A stretch of 64,000 nucleotides of DNA from Aureimonas sp. AU20. GTDB taxonomy: Bacteria; Pseudomonadota; Alphaproteobacteria; Rhizobiales; Rhizobiaceae. The notes beneath the pieces are model-generated. The model searched no databases and was not told where the DNA came from. It was given only the letters and a program-made list of their open reading frames with translations. Where the stretch lies: the NCBI RefSeq assembly GCF_001442755.1, contig NZ_CP006367.1, positions 1,550,001 through 1,614,000 of the forward strand, given 5' to 3'. The translations under genes were made by a program, and so were the position numbers. Shown piece after piece: positions 25,302 through 33,694 of this stretch (the stretch's first letter is position 1; each line of letters begins with the position of its first letter).

Positions 25302-25892
25302 CTAGCGACAGGTCCTCAGCTGCGCGGCGTAGCGGCGTTCCATGGCCTGGGCGCGCTTGGCGCCGCGCATGGCTTCGGCGCGCTCGCGCCAGACGCCCCG
25401 TCCATAGCCGGCATGGCCAGAATGATAGGCGAGGTAGAGGCGATAGGCGTCGGTCTTGGCGATGCCGAGGCGCCGGTTGCTGTCGGCATGGTACCAAGCG
25501 ATGAAGCGGATCGCGTCGGCGAAATCGTTGCGGCGGTCGCCATAGCGGCCGGTTCGCTTCTGATATTCCGTCCAGGTGCCGTCCAGCGCCTGCGCATAGC
25601 CATAGGCGGTGGAAATCCGCTTGCCCGGAATGAAGCCGAGATACCAGCGGCGCGGCGGGCGGGCGCCGGCTTCGAAGTTCGATTCCGCCTGGATCGTCGC
25701 CATCAACACGGACACGGGCACGCCGAACTCGGCCGAGGCGCGCTCGGCGTCGCGTCGCCAATCCGTCAGCAGGCCGCTGCGCTCCTCGAAGATGGCGCAG
25801 GTGTTGGCGGTGTTGCGCGGGATCGAGGCGCAGCCGGACAGCAGACCGAGGGCGGCGAGAAGCGGAAGCAGGCGCTTGGCATGATAGCTCAT
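25302..25892 (-). CDS. Lytic transglycosylase-like lipoprotein
   Basis: The 196-residue protein has a lipobox (LLPLLAALGLLSGCAS, Cys at residue 21), so it should be anchored in a membrane. The SLT-like domain shows the catalytic Glu in MATIQAESNFEAG, the core pattern STAYGYAQALDGTW, and the helix FADAIRFIAWYHADSNRRL. It would cleave peptidoglycan glycan strands by transglycosylation. ATG 25892 is the first start. It is convergent with the S1 protease gene, and the two products may both act in the envelope. Confidence 0.85.
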   Translation of the reverse strand: MSYHAKRLLPLLAALGLLSGCASIPRNTANTCAIFEERSGLLTDWRRDAERASAEFGVPVSVLMATIQAESNFEAGARPPRRWYLGFIPGKRISTAYGYAQALDGTWTEYQKRTGRYGDRRNDFADAIRFIAWYHADSNRRLGIAKTDAYRLYLAYHSGHAGYGRGVWRERAEAMRGAKRAQAMERRYAAQLRTCR

Positions 25893-26117
25893 GCCGGGAG
25901 GCTAAGGCTGTGTGGGTTTCCGAAACGTTGACCATGGCAAGTCTTCACAGGATCGGCATCGGGAACGGCGGGAGGCGCGCCGCCGGGGTGCTCGGCGCTT
26001 CTGGTCCTGAGACACGTTCGGCCGAGCGGCCGATCCCTTGCATTGCGAGCGATTCCCACAAGCCGTCCTTAAGCTTCATCGGCCACCCTTAGGGTTCAGG
26101 CGGACGAGGGATGCGCG

Positions 26118-27332
26118 ATGAAGGACCTGTCGAATTACACGCTGACCTTCAGCGACGAGTTCAACACGCGCAGCATCTCGCAGAACGGCGCGGGAACCGT
26201 CTGGGCCGACATCCGCCCCGAATGGCGCTTCGACGCCCAGTCCGACATCGGCTTCGGCCGCTCCTCCTTCGTCGATCCCGGCTCGGGCTACGATCCGTTC
26301 AAGGTCGAGAACGGCATTCTCACCATCACCGCCGTGCCCGACCGCACGCCCTTCGGCATGCCGGGAAGCTGGGAGTCCGGCCTCATTCACACGCGCGGCT
26401 CGTTTCAGCAGACCTACGGCTATTTCGAGATGCGCGCCGACCTGTCGGAGACGAAGGGCGCCTGGGACGCGTTCTGGCTGCTTCCGACCAAGCAGATCAA
26501 CGAGGGCAAGAACGGCGGCTGGCAGGAGCTCAACGTCGTCGAGCACTACGGCAACAACCCGACAGGGGTCTACAGCTGGCTGCATACGACGGATTACCAC
26601 GCCGATCGGAGCGCCGAGCTTCAGGTCTACAGCGAGCATGCCAACCAGACGCAGGGCTTACACACCTACGGGATGGACTGGAACAAGGACACGATCAGCT
26701 TCTACTACGACGGCCAGCTGATCGGCACCAAGGCGACGCCGAGCGACATGCACGGGCCGATGTTCATTCTCGCCAATCTCGCCGTCGAGGCCAATGCCGA
26801 TCCGTCCGGCCCGGCGCCGCAGACCCAGATCGACTATATCCGCGCCTATGCCGAAAAGCCGGCCTCCGTGGAGCCGCCCGCCTATCACGAGGGCGCGGTC
26901 TACCGGTTCTTCAACAAAGACAACGGCATGCATTTCTTCACGTCGAGCGCGGCCGAGCGCGACGCCGTTATCAAGACTCTGCCGCAATATCGTTTCGAGG
27001 GCGAGGCCTTCGACGGGGCGGGGGCCGGCGCGGCCGGCACGATCGACGTGTTCCGCTTCTTCAATAAGACGACGGGCGCGCATTTCTACACGGCCAACGT
27101 CGCGGAGCGCGATCAGGTGATCCGCACGCTCGCCAATTTCGACTACGAGGGCGTCGCCTACAAGGCCTATGCGAGCGGCGAGAACGGCGCGCACGAGGAG
27201 CTCTATCGCTTCTACAACAAGCAGACCGACGCCCATTTCTACACCGCCAGCGAGGCGGAACGGGACGCCATCATCCACACGCTGCCGAGCTACAGCTATG
27301 AAGGCGTCGCCTATTACGTCGACTTCGCCTGA
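26118..27332 (+). CDS. GH16-family glycosidase with three C-terminal DUF5648-like repeats
   Basis: The 404-residue protein has a GH16 beta-jelly-roll domain (about 1-250) related to bacterial beta-glucanases such as ExoK/ExsH. The catalytic ExDxxE motif reads ELNVVE (Glu137, Asn139, Glu142), so the central Asp is Asn. Three repeats of about 42 residues follow (about 258-404), each of the form YRFFN-x-x-x-G-x-HFYT-x-x-x-x-ERD-x-x-I. There is no N-terminal signal peptide; export, if any, would be by another route. It is a single gene. Substrate and activity are uncertain. Confidence 0.85.
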   Translation: MKDLSNYTLTFSDEFNTRSISQNGAGTVWADIRPEWRFDAQSDIGFGRSSFVDPGSGYDPFKVENGILTITAVPDRTPFGMPGSWESGLIHTRGSFQQTYGYFEMRADLSETKGAWDAFWLLPTKQINEGKNGGWQELNVVEHYGNNPTGVYSWLHTTDYHADRSAELQVYSEHANQTQGLHTYGMDWNKDTISFYYDGQLIGTKATPSDMHGPMFILANLAVEANADPSGPAPQTQIDYIRAYAEKPASVEPPAYHEGAVYRFFNKDNGMHFFTSSAAERDAVIKTLPQYRFEGEAFDGAGAGAAGTIDVFRFFNKTTGAHFYTANVAERDQVIRTLANFDYEGVAYKAYASGENGAHEELYRFYNKQTDAHFYTASEAERDAIIHTLPSYSYEGVAYYVDFA

Positions 27333-27694
27333 CGGCGCGTAGACGTCGCCGCGAAGTTCCGGCGGGAAAGGCGGGCAGCCTTCCCCGATGGCGCACAACT
27401 GGGCGCTGCGGATGCCGCGCCATGCCGGGGCCGGGGCGAGGATTGCACCCTTCGGAGGGGCATACACCTGTAACCCGAGGGTGCGAAGCAGCCTGGCGGT
27501 CCGCGATGATCATCACCGATCGGATCGTTTCGATAGACGGTTTCAAGCCGATGTGGGGGTCTATGCGAGGCAAGTATGGGTCGGGGTTTCGCATCGCTTT
27601 ACGGCAAAACCTGCATTCAGCTACCGAAGCAAGCATATGATGTAACGCCGATTTTACCCCGCTCCTCTATCCTATGGAGCAGGCGGGGGTGACC
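27333..27694. other. 362-base gap upstream of the GGDEF-EAL gene
   Basis: No gene is convincing here. A hairpin is present: GCACCCTTCGG (27445-27455) with CCGAGGGTGC (27475-27484), one bulged base, 19-base loop. The 120 bases before the next start are AT-richer than their surroundings and probably hold the promoter. I do not recognise a known c-di-GMP riboswitch. Confidence 0.35.
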
Positions 27695-29677
27695 ATGATC
27701 GTTGCGAAAAGATTTTTTCGGTGGCTGACCCTCCGCTCGGTCGATCCTACCCTCGCGCAAGCGCAATTCGGCGAACTTCAGCGGCAGATTCCACTGCTCT
27801 ATGCCCTGCTCAGCGCAAGCGCCGTGGCCGTCGCCTATACTCATTTCGGCACGGCGCCGGACTGGATGACGGTGTGGATCCCTTGCCTCCTCGTTTTGGT
27901 CAGCGTCGTTCGCATGGTCAAGTGGCTGCGCAAGCCCGCCGTGCCCTTGTCGGGCGAGGAAACGCTTCGCTCGCTGCGGCGGACCACCGTTCTGGGCACG
28001 CTCATCGCGCTGGGCTGCATCTGCTGGTCGCTGGGGCTTGGCCGATATGGCACGGACCACCTGCACGCCCATGTCGCCATCTTCGTCGCCATCACGGTGA
28101 TCGGCTGCATCTTTTGCCTGATGCACCTGCCGCAGGCGGCCATGCTGGTGACGGCGATCGTGACGCTGCCTTATCTCGCCTGCTACGTCTCGCCAAGTGA
28201 CGCCGTCTACAGCGCCATCGCGCTCAACATCCTGCTCGTCACGCTGGTCATGATCCGCGTCCTGCTCAACACGTTCAACGGCTTCACCAAGCTTATCCGC
28301 ACCCAGGCCGAAACCGAGCGGCTGAACCGCGAAGTCACCAAGCTCGCCCACACCGACATGCTGACCGGTCTGCCGAACCGGCGGCTATTCTTCGCGCAGG
28401 CCGACAGCGACATCGCGCGGTGCCGCGCCGCCGGGCTCGACCTCGCCATCGGCGTCATCGACCTCGACCGCTTCAAAGCCGCCAACGACACGTTCGGCCA
28501 TCTCCTGGGCGACCAGATTCTGGAGTCCGTCGGCGCCCGTCTGGCCGAGACCTTCGAGGGCAAGGCCATGGTGGCACGCCTTGGGGGCGACGAGTTCGCC
28601 TTCGTGGCCGAGGGAGAGGAGGCCGCTGTCCTGGCGCTTGCCGCGCGGGCCTGCGAAGCCTTGTCGAACCCGTTTCGGTTGGGAGAGATCACCGTCTCGA
28701 TCGGCGCGTCCTGCGGCATCGCCACGACACGCGACGTGCCGGGCACGGCCCGCGCCCTCTATGACGGGGCCGACTATGCGCTCTACATGGCCAAGAACGA
28801 GCGGCGCGGCTTCGCCATGCTCTATTCTTCCGAGCATGCCAGCCGCATCCGCTCCGAGCGCGAAGTGGAGGGCGCGCTCCAGACGGCCGATCTCGATGCC
28901 GAGATGCAGGTCCATCTCCAGCCGATCAGCAGCCTTGCCGACCGAACCACGATCGCCGTCGAGGCCCTGGCGCGCTGGGACAGCCCGCGCCTGGGCAAGG
29001 TGCGGCCGGACGTGTTCATTCCGCTGGCGGAGCGCGCCGGCATCATCCATCGTCTGACGCTGACGCTGCTGGGAAAGGCGCTGGGCTGCCTGGATCACCT
29101 GCCACCTGAGGTGAAGCTCTCGTTCAACCTGTCGGCCCACGACATCACCTGCCAGGAAACGGTGCTGGGCATTCTCGCCCTGGTGCGGCGCTCGGGCGTC
29201 GAACCCTCTCGGCTCATCATGGAGCTGACGGAAACGGCGGTGGTGCGGGACTTCGACGCGGCTGAGACCTCCATCCGCCTCCTGCGCTCGCTCGGCGTCG
29301 GCATCGCGCTGGACGATTTCGGCACCGGCCAGTCGAGCCTGAGCTACCTGCGCCGGCTTCCCATCGACAAGGTGAAGATCGACAAGAGCTTCGTCGCCGG
29401 CGCGGGGGACGGGGAGGGGCGCGAACTCCTGTCGGCGGTGGTCGCCTTCTGCAAGTCCATGCATATGCAATGCGTGGCGGAAGGGGTCGAGGACGCGTCC
29501 CAGCTCGACTTCCTGGAGGCGATCGGCTGCGACCTCTACCAGGGCTATCTCCTGGCCAAGCCCATGCCGATCGACCAACTCGTCGCCTGGCAGGCCACGC
29601 GGCCTCGGCCGGCGAGGCGCAGGGTCTCCCTTTCTCCGCTCGACCGGCGACCCGCGCCCGAATTCCGGGGCGATTGA
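27695..29677 (+). CDS. Membrane-bound GGDEF-EAL protein for cyclic di-GMP turnover
   Basis: The 660-residue protein has about five or six transmembrane segments in the first 200 residues, then a GGDEF domain with intact RLGGDEFAF (about 297) and an EAL domain with EALARW (about 420), NLSAHD, ELTET, DDFGTG and KIDKSF, all catalytic positions intact. Sequence alone therefore allows both synthesis and breakdown of c-di-GMP. No RxxD inhibitory site is seen before GGDEF. ATG 27695 is chosen because GGGGGT lies before it; ATG 27674 has no ribosome binding site. Confidence 0.92.
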   Translation: MIVAKRFFRWLTLRSVDPTLAQAQFGELQRQIPLLYALLSASAVAVAYTHFGTAPDWMTVWIPCLLVLVSVVRMVKWLRKPAVPLSGEETLRSLRRTTVLGTLIALGCICWSLGLGRYGTDHLHAHVAIFVAITVIGCIFCLMHLPQAAMLVTAIVTLPYLACYVSPSDAVYSAIALNILLVTLVMIRVLLNTFNGFTKLIRTQAETERLNREVTKLAHTDMLTGLPNRRLFFAQADSDIARCRAAGLDLAIGVIDLDRFKAANDTFGHLLGDQILESVGARLAETFEGKAMVARLGGDEFAFVAEGEEAAVLALAARACEALSNPFRLGEITVSIGASCGIATTRDVPGTARALYDGADYALYMAKNERRGFAMLYSSEHASRIRSEREVEGALQTADLDAEMQVHLQPISSLADRTTIAVEALARWDSPRLGKVRPDVFIPLAERAGIIHRLTLTLLGKALGCLDHLPPEVKLSFNLSAHDITCQETVLGILALVRRSGVEPSRLIMELTETAVVRDFDAAETSIRLLRSLGVGIALDDFGTGQSSLSYLRRLPIDKVKIDKSFVAGAGDGEGRELLSAVVAFCKSMHMQCVAEGVEDASQLDFLEAIGCDLYQGYLLAKPMPIDQLVAWQATRPRPARRRVSLSPLDRRPAPEFRGD

Positions 29678-29945
29678 CGAACTTCCTCTGGCACCGCCGG
29701 CGCAGGCTGCTTCAAAGGGCCGCCATCCCGCCTCGCGGGAACGAACATCGCGGCGGGGCCGGCATCCCTAGTCGAAAAAGACGGCAAGGCCGCCGGATTT
29801 GGGAAAGTTCGACGCTGCGAAAGGAAAGTGAAACGGTAGACTGATGGGGCTCCGGTCCCATCGGCTGGCTTTCCGCCACCGCCTTTTGGGACTTCCACCG
29901 CCTCCGGCGGCCAACGACGCGGCTGATCTCCGCGGAAAGGAAGTC

Positions 29946-30956
29946 ATGCCCCGCTTCTCCCGTCGCACGCTGCTTGGCTCCGCTGTCGCCCTCGGCCTCC
30001 TGTCGCTGGCCCCGGCCCGGGCGGAGGACCTGTCCTTCACCGTCGCCTACCAGACGGTGGTCGAGCCCTCCAAGGTTCCGCAGGCGGACGGCGCGTACGA
30101 GAAGGCCGCAAAGGCCGCGATCGACTGGCGCAAGTTCGATTCCGGCGCGGAGGTGATCGCCGCCGTCGCCTCCGGTGCGGTGGATATCGGCTATGTCGGG
30201 TCCAGCCCGCTCGCGGCCGCCGCCAGCCGCGAACTGCCGATCGAAACGATCTTCGTGGTCGGCCTGATCGGCGACTCCGAAGCGCTCGTGGCGCGAGAGG
30301 GGTCCGGCATCGCGTCGATCAAGGATCTCGCCGGCAAGAAGGTCGCCGTGCCCTTCGTCTCCACCACGCATTACAGCCTTCTCGCGGCGCTGGCGCATGA
30401 AGGCGTCGATCCGAAGAGCGTCGACATCCTCAATCTGCGCCCGCCCGAGATCGCCGCCGCCTGGGCGCGGGGCGACATCGACGCCGCCTATGTCTGGGAC
30501 CCTGCGCTCGGCCAGATCAAGGACAGCGGCAAGGTCGTGGTGACCTCCGCCACGGTCGCCAACTGGGGCGCGCCGACCTTCGACGCCTGGATCGTCCGCA
30601 AGGATTTTGCACAGGCGCATCCCGACGCCGTGCGCGCCTTCGTCGCCACCACGAGCCGGGCCTACGAGACCTACAATGCCAAGCCGGAGGCTTGGGGGCC
30701 CGCTTCGCCCGAAGCCGCCAAGATCGCCCGCCTGTCCGGCGCGAAGGTCGAGGACGTGCCCGCGCTTCTGAAGGGCTATGTCCTGCCTGGTCCGGCCGAG
30801 CAGGTGTCGGCCGATCTGCTCGGCGGCGGCACGGCGGCGGCGATCGCCAAGACCTCGGCCTTCCTGAAGGCGCAGGGCAAGATCGACGCGGTGCTGGACG
30901 ATTACGGCCCCTATGTCACCACGCGCTTCTTCGAGCGCTCCCAAGCCGGAAACTAG
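29946..30956 (+). CDS. tauA: Taurine/sulfonate ABC transporter substrate-binding protein
   Basis: The 336-residue periplasmic protein has a signal peptide (RRTLLGSAVALGLLSLAPARA-E; the two Arg allow Tat or Sec export) and the TauA-type fold: TVAYQTVVEPSK, DSGAEVIAAVASGAVDIGYVGSSPLAAA, KVAVPFVSTTHYSLL and VWDPALGQIKDSG. It binds taurine or another sulfonate. ATG 29946 has GGAAAGGAA upstream. A 14-bp hairpin with a T-run separates it from tauB, which would give more binding protein than transporter. Confidence 0.9.
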   Translation: MPRFSRRTLLGSAVALGLLSLAPARAEDLSFTVAYQTVVEPSKVPQADGAYEKAAKAAIDWRKFDSGAEVIAAVASGAVDIGYVGSSPLAAAASRELPIETIFVVGLIGDSEALVAREGSGIASIKDLAGKKVAVPFVSTTHYSLLAALAHEGVDPKSVDILNLRPPEIAAAWARGDIDAAYVWDPALGQIKDSGKVVVTSATVANWGAPTFDAWIVRKDFAQAHPDAVRAFVATTSRAYETYNAKPEAWGPASPEAAKIARLSGAKVEDVPALLKGYVLPGPAEQVSADLLGGGTAAAIAKTSAFLKAQGKIDAVLDDYGPYVTTRFFERSQAGN

Positions 30957-31003
30957 CGGCCCTTCCATAGAGCGGCACGCTGTCCTCCCCGGCGCGCCCT
31001 CAT

Positions 31004-31036
31004 GGGACTGTTCCCGCACGGGGCGGGAGCAGTCCC
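31004..31036 (+). terminator. Intercistronic terminator/attenuator between tauA and tauB
   Basis: GGGACTGTTCCCGC (31004-31017) pairs over 14 bases, with one T-G pair, with 31023-31036; the loop is 5 bases. CCTTTTCATTTT follows, so this is a good intrinsic terminator. The tauB ribosome binding site starts 18 bases further on, so it likely allows partial read-through. Confidence 0.72.
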
Positions 31037-31067
31037 CCTTTTCATTTTCGCTTCCGGAGGCAAGGCC

Positions 31068-31841
31068 ATGCGCCATCTCTCGATCGAGTCCGTTTCGCTG
31101 CGATACGCGCCCGAGGGGCCGCTGATTCTGCGCGATGTCTCGCTGACGGTCGGATCGGGCGAGGTCGTCGTGCTGGTCGGGCGCTCGGGCTGCGGCAAGA
31201 CTTCGCTGCTGAACATGGCGGCCGGGTTCCAGGCGCCCTCGACCGGGCGGGTTCTGGTGGACGGCGCGCCGGTGACGAAACCGGGCGCGGACCGGGCTGT
31301 GGTGTTTCAGGACGACGCGCTGTTTCCCTGGATGAGCGTCGGAGAGAATGTCGCCTTCGCGCTCAAGCTGCGCGGCGTGCCCGCGCACGCGCGGCGACGC
31401 GAAGCGGAAGCGCTGCTCCAGCGCATGGACCTTGCGGGTCAGGCCGATCGGCGGATCTGGGAATTGTCGGGCGGCATGCGCCAGCGTGTCGGCTTGGCGC
31501 GGGCGCTCGCCGGCAAACCCGACTTCCTCCTGATGGACGAGCCGCTCGGCGCGCTCGACGCCATGACCCGCGAAGCCATGCAGGGGCTGCTCCTTCAGGC
31601 GTCGGCCGGCAGTGGCGCGGGCGTCCTGCTCGTCACGCACGGGATCGACGAGGCGCTGGTTCTCGGCACGCGGATCGTCGTTCTGGCGCCGGGGCCGGGC
31701 CGCGTTGCCCGCGTGCTAGCGGTGGATTTCGGCGCCCGGCAGCTGGCGGGCGAGCCGCTGCGCGACATTCGCCGCGACCCCCGCTTTGCCGCCGCGCGCG
31801 AAGCGCTGGCCGACGCAATCCATGAAAGGGTGGCCGCATGA
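31068..31841 (+). CDS. tauB: Taurine/sulfonate ABC transporter ATP-binding protein
   Basis: The 257-residue ATPase has Walker A GRSGCGKTS, Q-loop VFQDDALFPWMSV (the LFPW pattern is typical for nitrate/sulfonate ATPases), signature LSGGMRQRV, Walker B FLLMDEPLGALD and LVTHGIDEAL. ATG 31068 has CGGAGG upstream; the longer frame runs through the hairpin. It overlaps tauC by 4 bases (ATGA). Confidence 0.92.
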   Translation: MRHLSIESVSLRYAPEGPLILRDVSLTVGSGEVVVLVGRSGCGKTSLLNMAAGFQAPSTGRVLVDGAPVTKPGADRAVVFQDDALFPWMSVGENVAFALKLRGVPAHARRREAEALLQRMDLAGQADRRIWELSGGMRQRVGLARALAGKPDFLLMDEPLGALDAMTREAMQGLLLQASAGSGAGVLLVTHGIDEALVLGTRIVVLAPGPGRVARVLAVDFGARQLAGEPLRDIRRDPRFAAAREALADAIHERVAA

Positions 31842-32731
31842 GCGCTGTCGATCCGTCCGAAGCGCTGCCCGACGTTCTGACCGTGCCAGACCTGCCCGCG
31901 ACCGATCGGGGCGAGGGCGCCAATCTGGGCAAGAGGGTAAGCGCGGCAAGGCCGCCGTTCGCGCTGCGCGGGGGTTTCCTCAGCCTCGCCACGATCCTTC
32001 TCGTGCTCCTGGCCTGGTGGCTGGCGGCGAGCCTGCGCCTCGTGCCGCCGCTCTTCCTGCCCTCGCCGGAGGCTGTGCTGGCCAAGTTCGTGGCGGTTTG
32101 GCGCGAGGGCTATGTCGACGCGACGCTGCCGAGCCATCTCCTGGCCAGCGTCGGGCGCGTCTTCGGCGCGCTCGCGGGCGCGGCCGTCGTCGGCGTGCCG
32201 ATGGGCCTTGCGATCGGCCTCAGCCCCTTCGCGCGCGGCGTCATCGATCCGCTTCTGGAATTCGTGCGTCCGATCCCGCCGCTCGCCTATCTCCCGCTCG
32301 TCGTCATCTGGGTGGGCATCGGCGAGGCCTCGAAGCTTCTGGTGATCGGGCTCGCCATGCTGGCGCCGATCGCCATCTCCACCGCCACCGGCGTGCGCGC
32401 CGTTTCGCGAGAGCGCGTCAACGCCGCCCGTGCGCTTGGCGCCAGCGGCGGCCAAGTGATCCGTCACGTCGTCCTGCCGAGCGCTCTGCCCGGCATTCTC
32501 ACCGGCCTTCGCATCGCGCTCGGCGCCGGCTGGTCCACCGTCGTCGCGGCCGAGCTGATCGGCGCGCGCGCCGGCCTCGGCTTCATGATCCAGTCCGCCT
32601 CGCAATATCTGGCGACCGACATCGTGGTCATGGGCATTCTGGTGATCGCAGCCGTCGCCTTCGCGCTGGAGGCGACGCTGCGCTGGCTGGAGCGGCGCTT
32701 CGTGCCCTGGGCCGGGCGTGTCGGCGGATAG
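31838..32731 (+). CDS. tauC: Taurine/sulfonate ABC transporter permease
   Basis: The 297-residue inner-membrane protein has a polar N-terminal extension of about 45 residues, then six hydrophobic segments and the BPD-type EAA loop (RERVNAARALGASGGQVIRHVVLP). The motif LEFVRPIPPLAYLPLVVIWVG is characteristic of sulfonate/nitrate permeases. It ends 12 bases before the serine acetyltransferase gene. No tauD-type dioxygenase is present; a flavin monooxygenase follows instead. Confidence 0.9.
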   Translation: MSAVDPSEALPDVLTVPDLPATDRGEGANLGKRVSAARPPFALRGGFLSLATILLVLLAWWLAASLRLVPPLFLPSPEAVLAKFVAVWREGYVDATLPSHLLASVGRVFGALAGAAVVGVPMGLAIGLSPFARGVIDPLLEFVRPIPPLAYLPLVVIWVGIGEASKLLVIGLAMLAPIAISTATGVRAVSRERVNAARALGASGGQVIRHVVLPSALPGILTGLRIALGAGWSTVVAAELIGARAGLGFMIQSASQYLATDIVVMGILVIAAVAFALEATLRWLERRFVPWAGRVGG

Positions 32732-32743
32732 GGGAAGCGCGGG

Positions 32744-33604
32744 ATGACCAACGGGCAGAGCCCCTGGAGCCGGGTCGAGGGCGTAGTCGCCCTGGTGGAC
32801 GGCCTAGCTGCGACCGACTTCTGGTGGGCACGGCTGCGGCGCGAGGCGGAGGCGGTTCTGGGCAAGGAGCCGGCCCTGGCCTCGCTGGTCCTGTCCACCA
32901 TTCTCGGCCAGTCTTCGCTGGAAGGGGCGCTGATGCAGCGCCTGGCGAGCCGCATCGCGGGAACGCTGCCGATTGATCTTCTGCGCGTCATCTTTCTGGA
33001 AACCGCCGAAGAGAGCGCCGAGATCGGCCGCGCGCTGCGGCTCGACCTCGCGGCGCTGGTCGACCGCGACCCCGCGACCGCCAGCGCGCTCGACGCGCTC
33101 CTTTATTTCAAGGGCTTCCACGCCGTGCAGACGCATCGCATCGCCCATCGGCTCTGGCTGAAGGGTCGCCGCGACCTCGCGCTCTATCTGGCGGATCGAT
33201 CGGCCGAAATGTTTCAGGTCGAGATCCATCCCGCCGTTCGCATCGGCGGGGGCATGTTCCTTGATCACGCGACGGGCGTCTCGATCGGCGAAACGGCGGA
33301 GATCGGCGACAATGTCTCCATGCTGCAGGGCGTCGTCCTCGGCGCCTCGGAGGCGCCGGGCGAGACGGTGGACGGGCGGCGCCATCCTCGCGTCGGGCAC
33401 GGCGTGCTGATCGGCGCCGGCGCCAAACTGCTCGGGCCGATCGCGATCGGGCATTGCTCGCGCATCGGCGCGGGCTCGGTGGTCACCCAGTCCGTGCCCG
33501 CCAACACGACGGTCGCCGGTGTCCCGGCGCGCATTGTCGGCACGGCGGGCTGCGCCGAACCCTCAAAGACCATGGACCAGATGGTCTTCGACGTCGGCCT
33601 CTAG
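32744..33604 (+). CDS. cysE: Serine O-acetyltransferase
   Basis: The 286-residue enzyme makes O-acetylserine, the acceptor for sulfide in cysteine synthesis. The N-terminal helical domain (about 1-165) precedes the left-handed beta-helix: IHPAVRIGGGMFLDHATGVSIGETAEIGDN with the catalytic Asp-His. RRHPRVGHGVLIGAGAKLLGP follows, with a slightly longer than usual loop before it (LGASEAPGETVDG). ATG 32744 has AGGGGAAG upstream. It is 12 bases after tauC, which places cysteine synthesis in the same transcript as sulfonate uptake. Confidence 0.93.
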   Translation: MTNGQSPWSRVEGVVALVDGLAATDFWWARLRREAEAVLGKEPALASLVLSTILGQSSLEGALMQRLASRIAGTLPIDLLRVIFLETAEESAEIGRALRLDLAALVDRDPATASALDALLYFKGFHAVQTHRIAHRLWLKGRRDLALYLADRSAEMFQVEIHPAVRIGGGMFLDHATGVSIGETAEIGDNVSMLQGVVLGASEAPGETVDGRRHPRVGHGVLIGAGAKLLGPIAIGHCSRIGAGSVVTQSVPANTTVAGVPARIVGTAGCAEPSKTMDQMVFDVGL

Positions 33605-33694
33605 CTGCCGCTTTCGAGGCTTCGCCCCGGCTGGACATGAGGCCGGTCCGCCCGATCTTTCCACGCGTGCCTTCGCCCCGTCATGGAGCCATCG

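Noticed and set aside
27445..27484. c-di-GMP riboswitch upstream of the GGDEF-EAL gene
   Set aside because: The hairpin has none of the conserved internal sequence of c-di-GMP-I or -II aptamers that I can recall.
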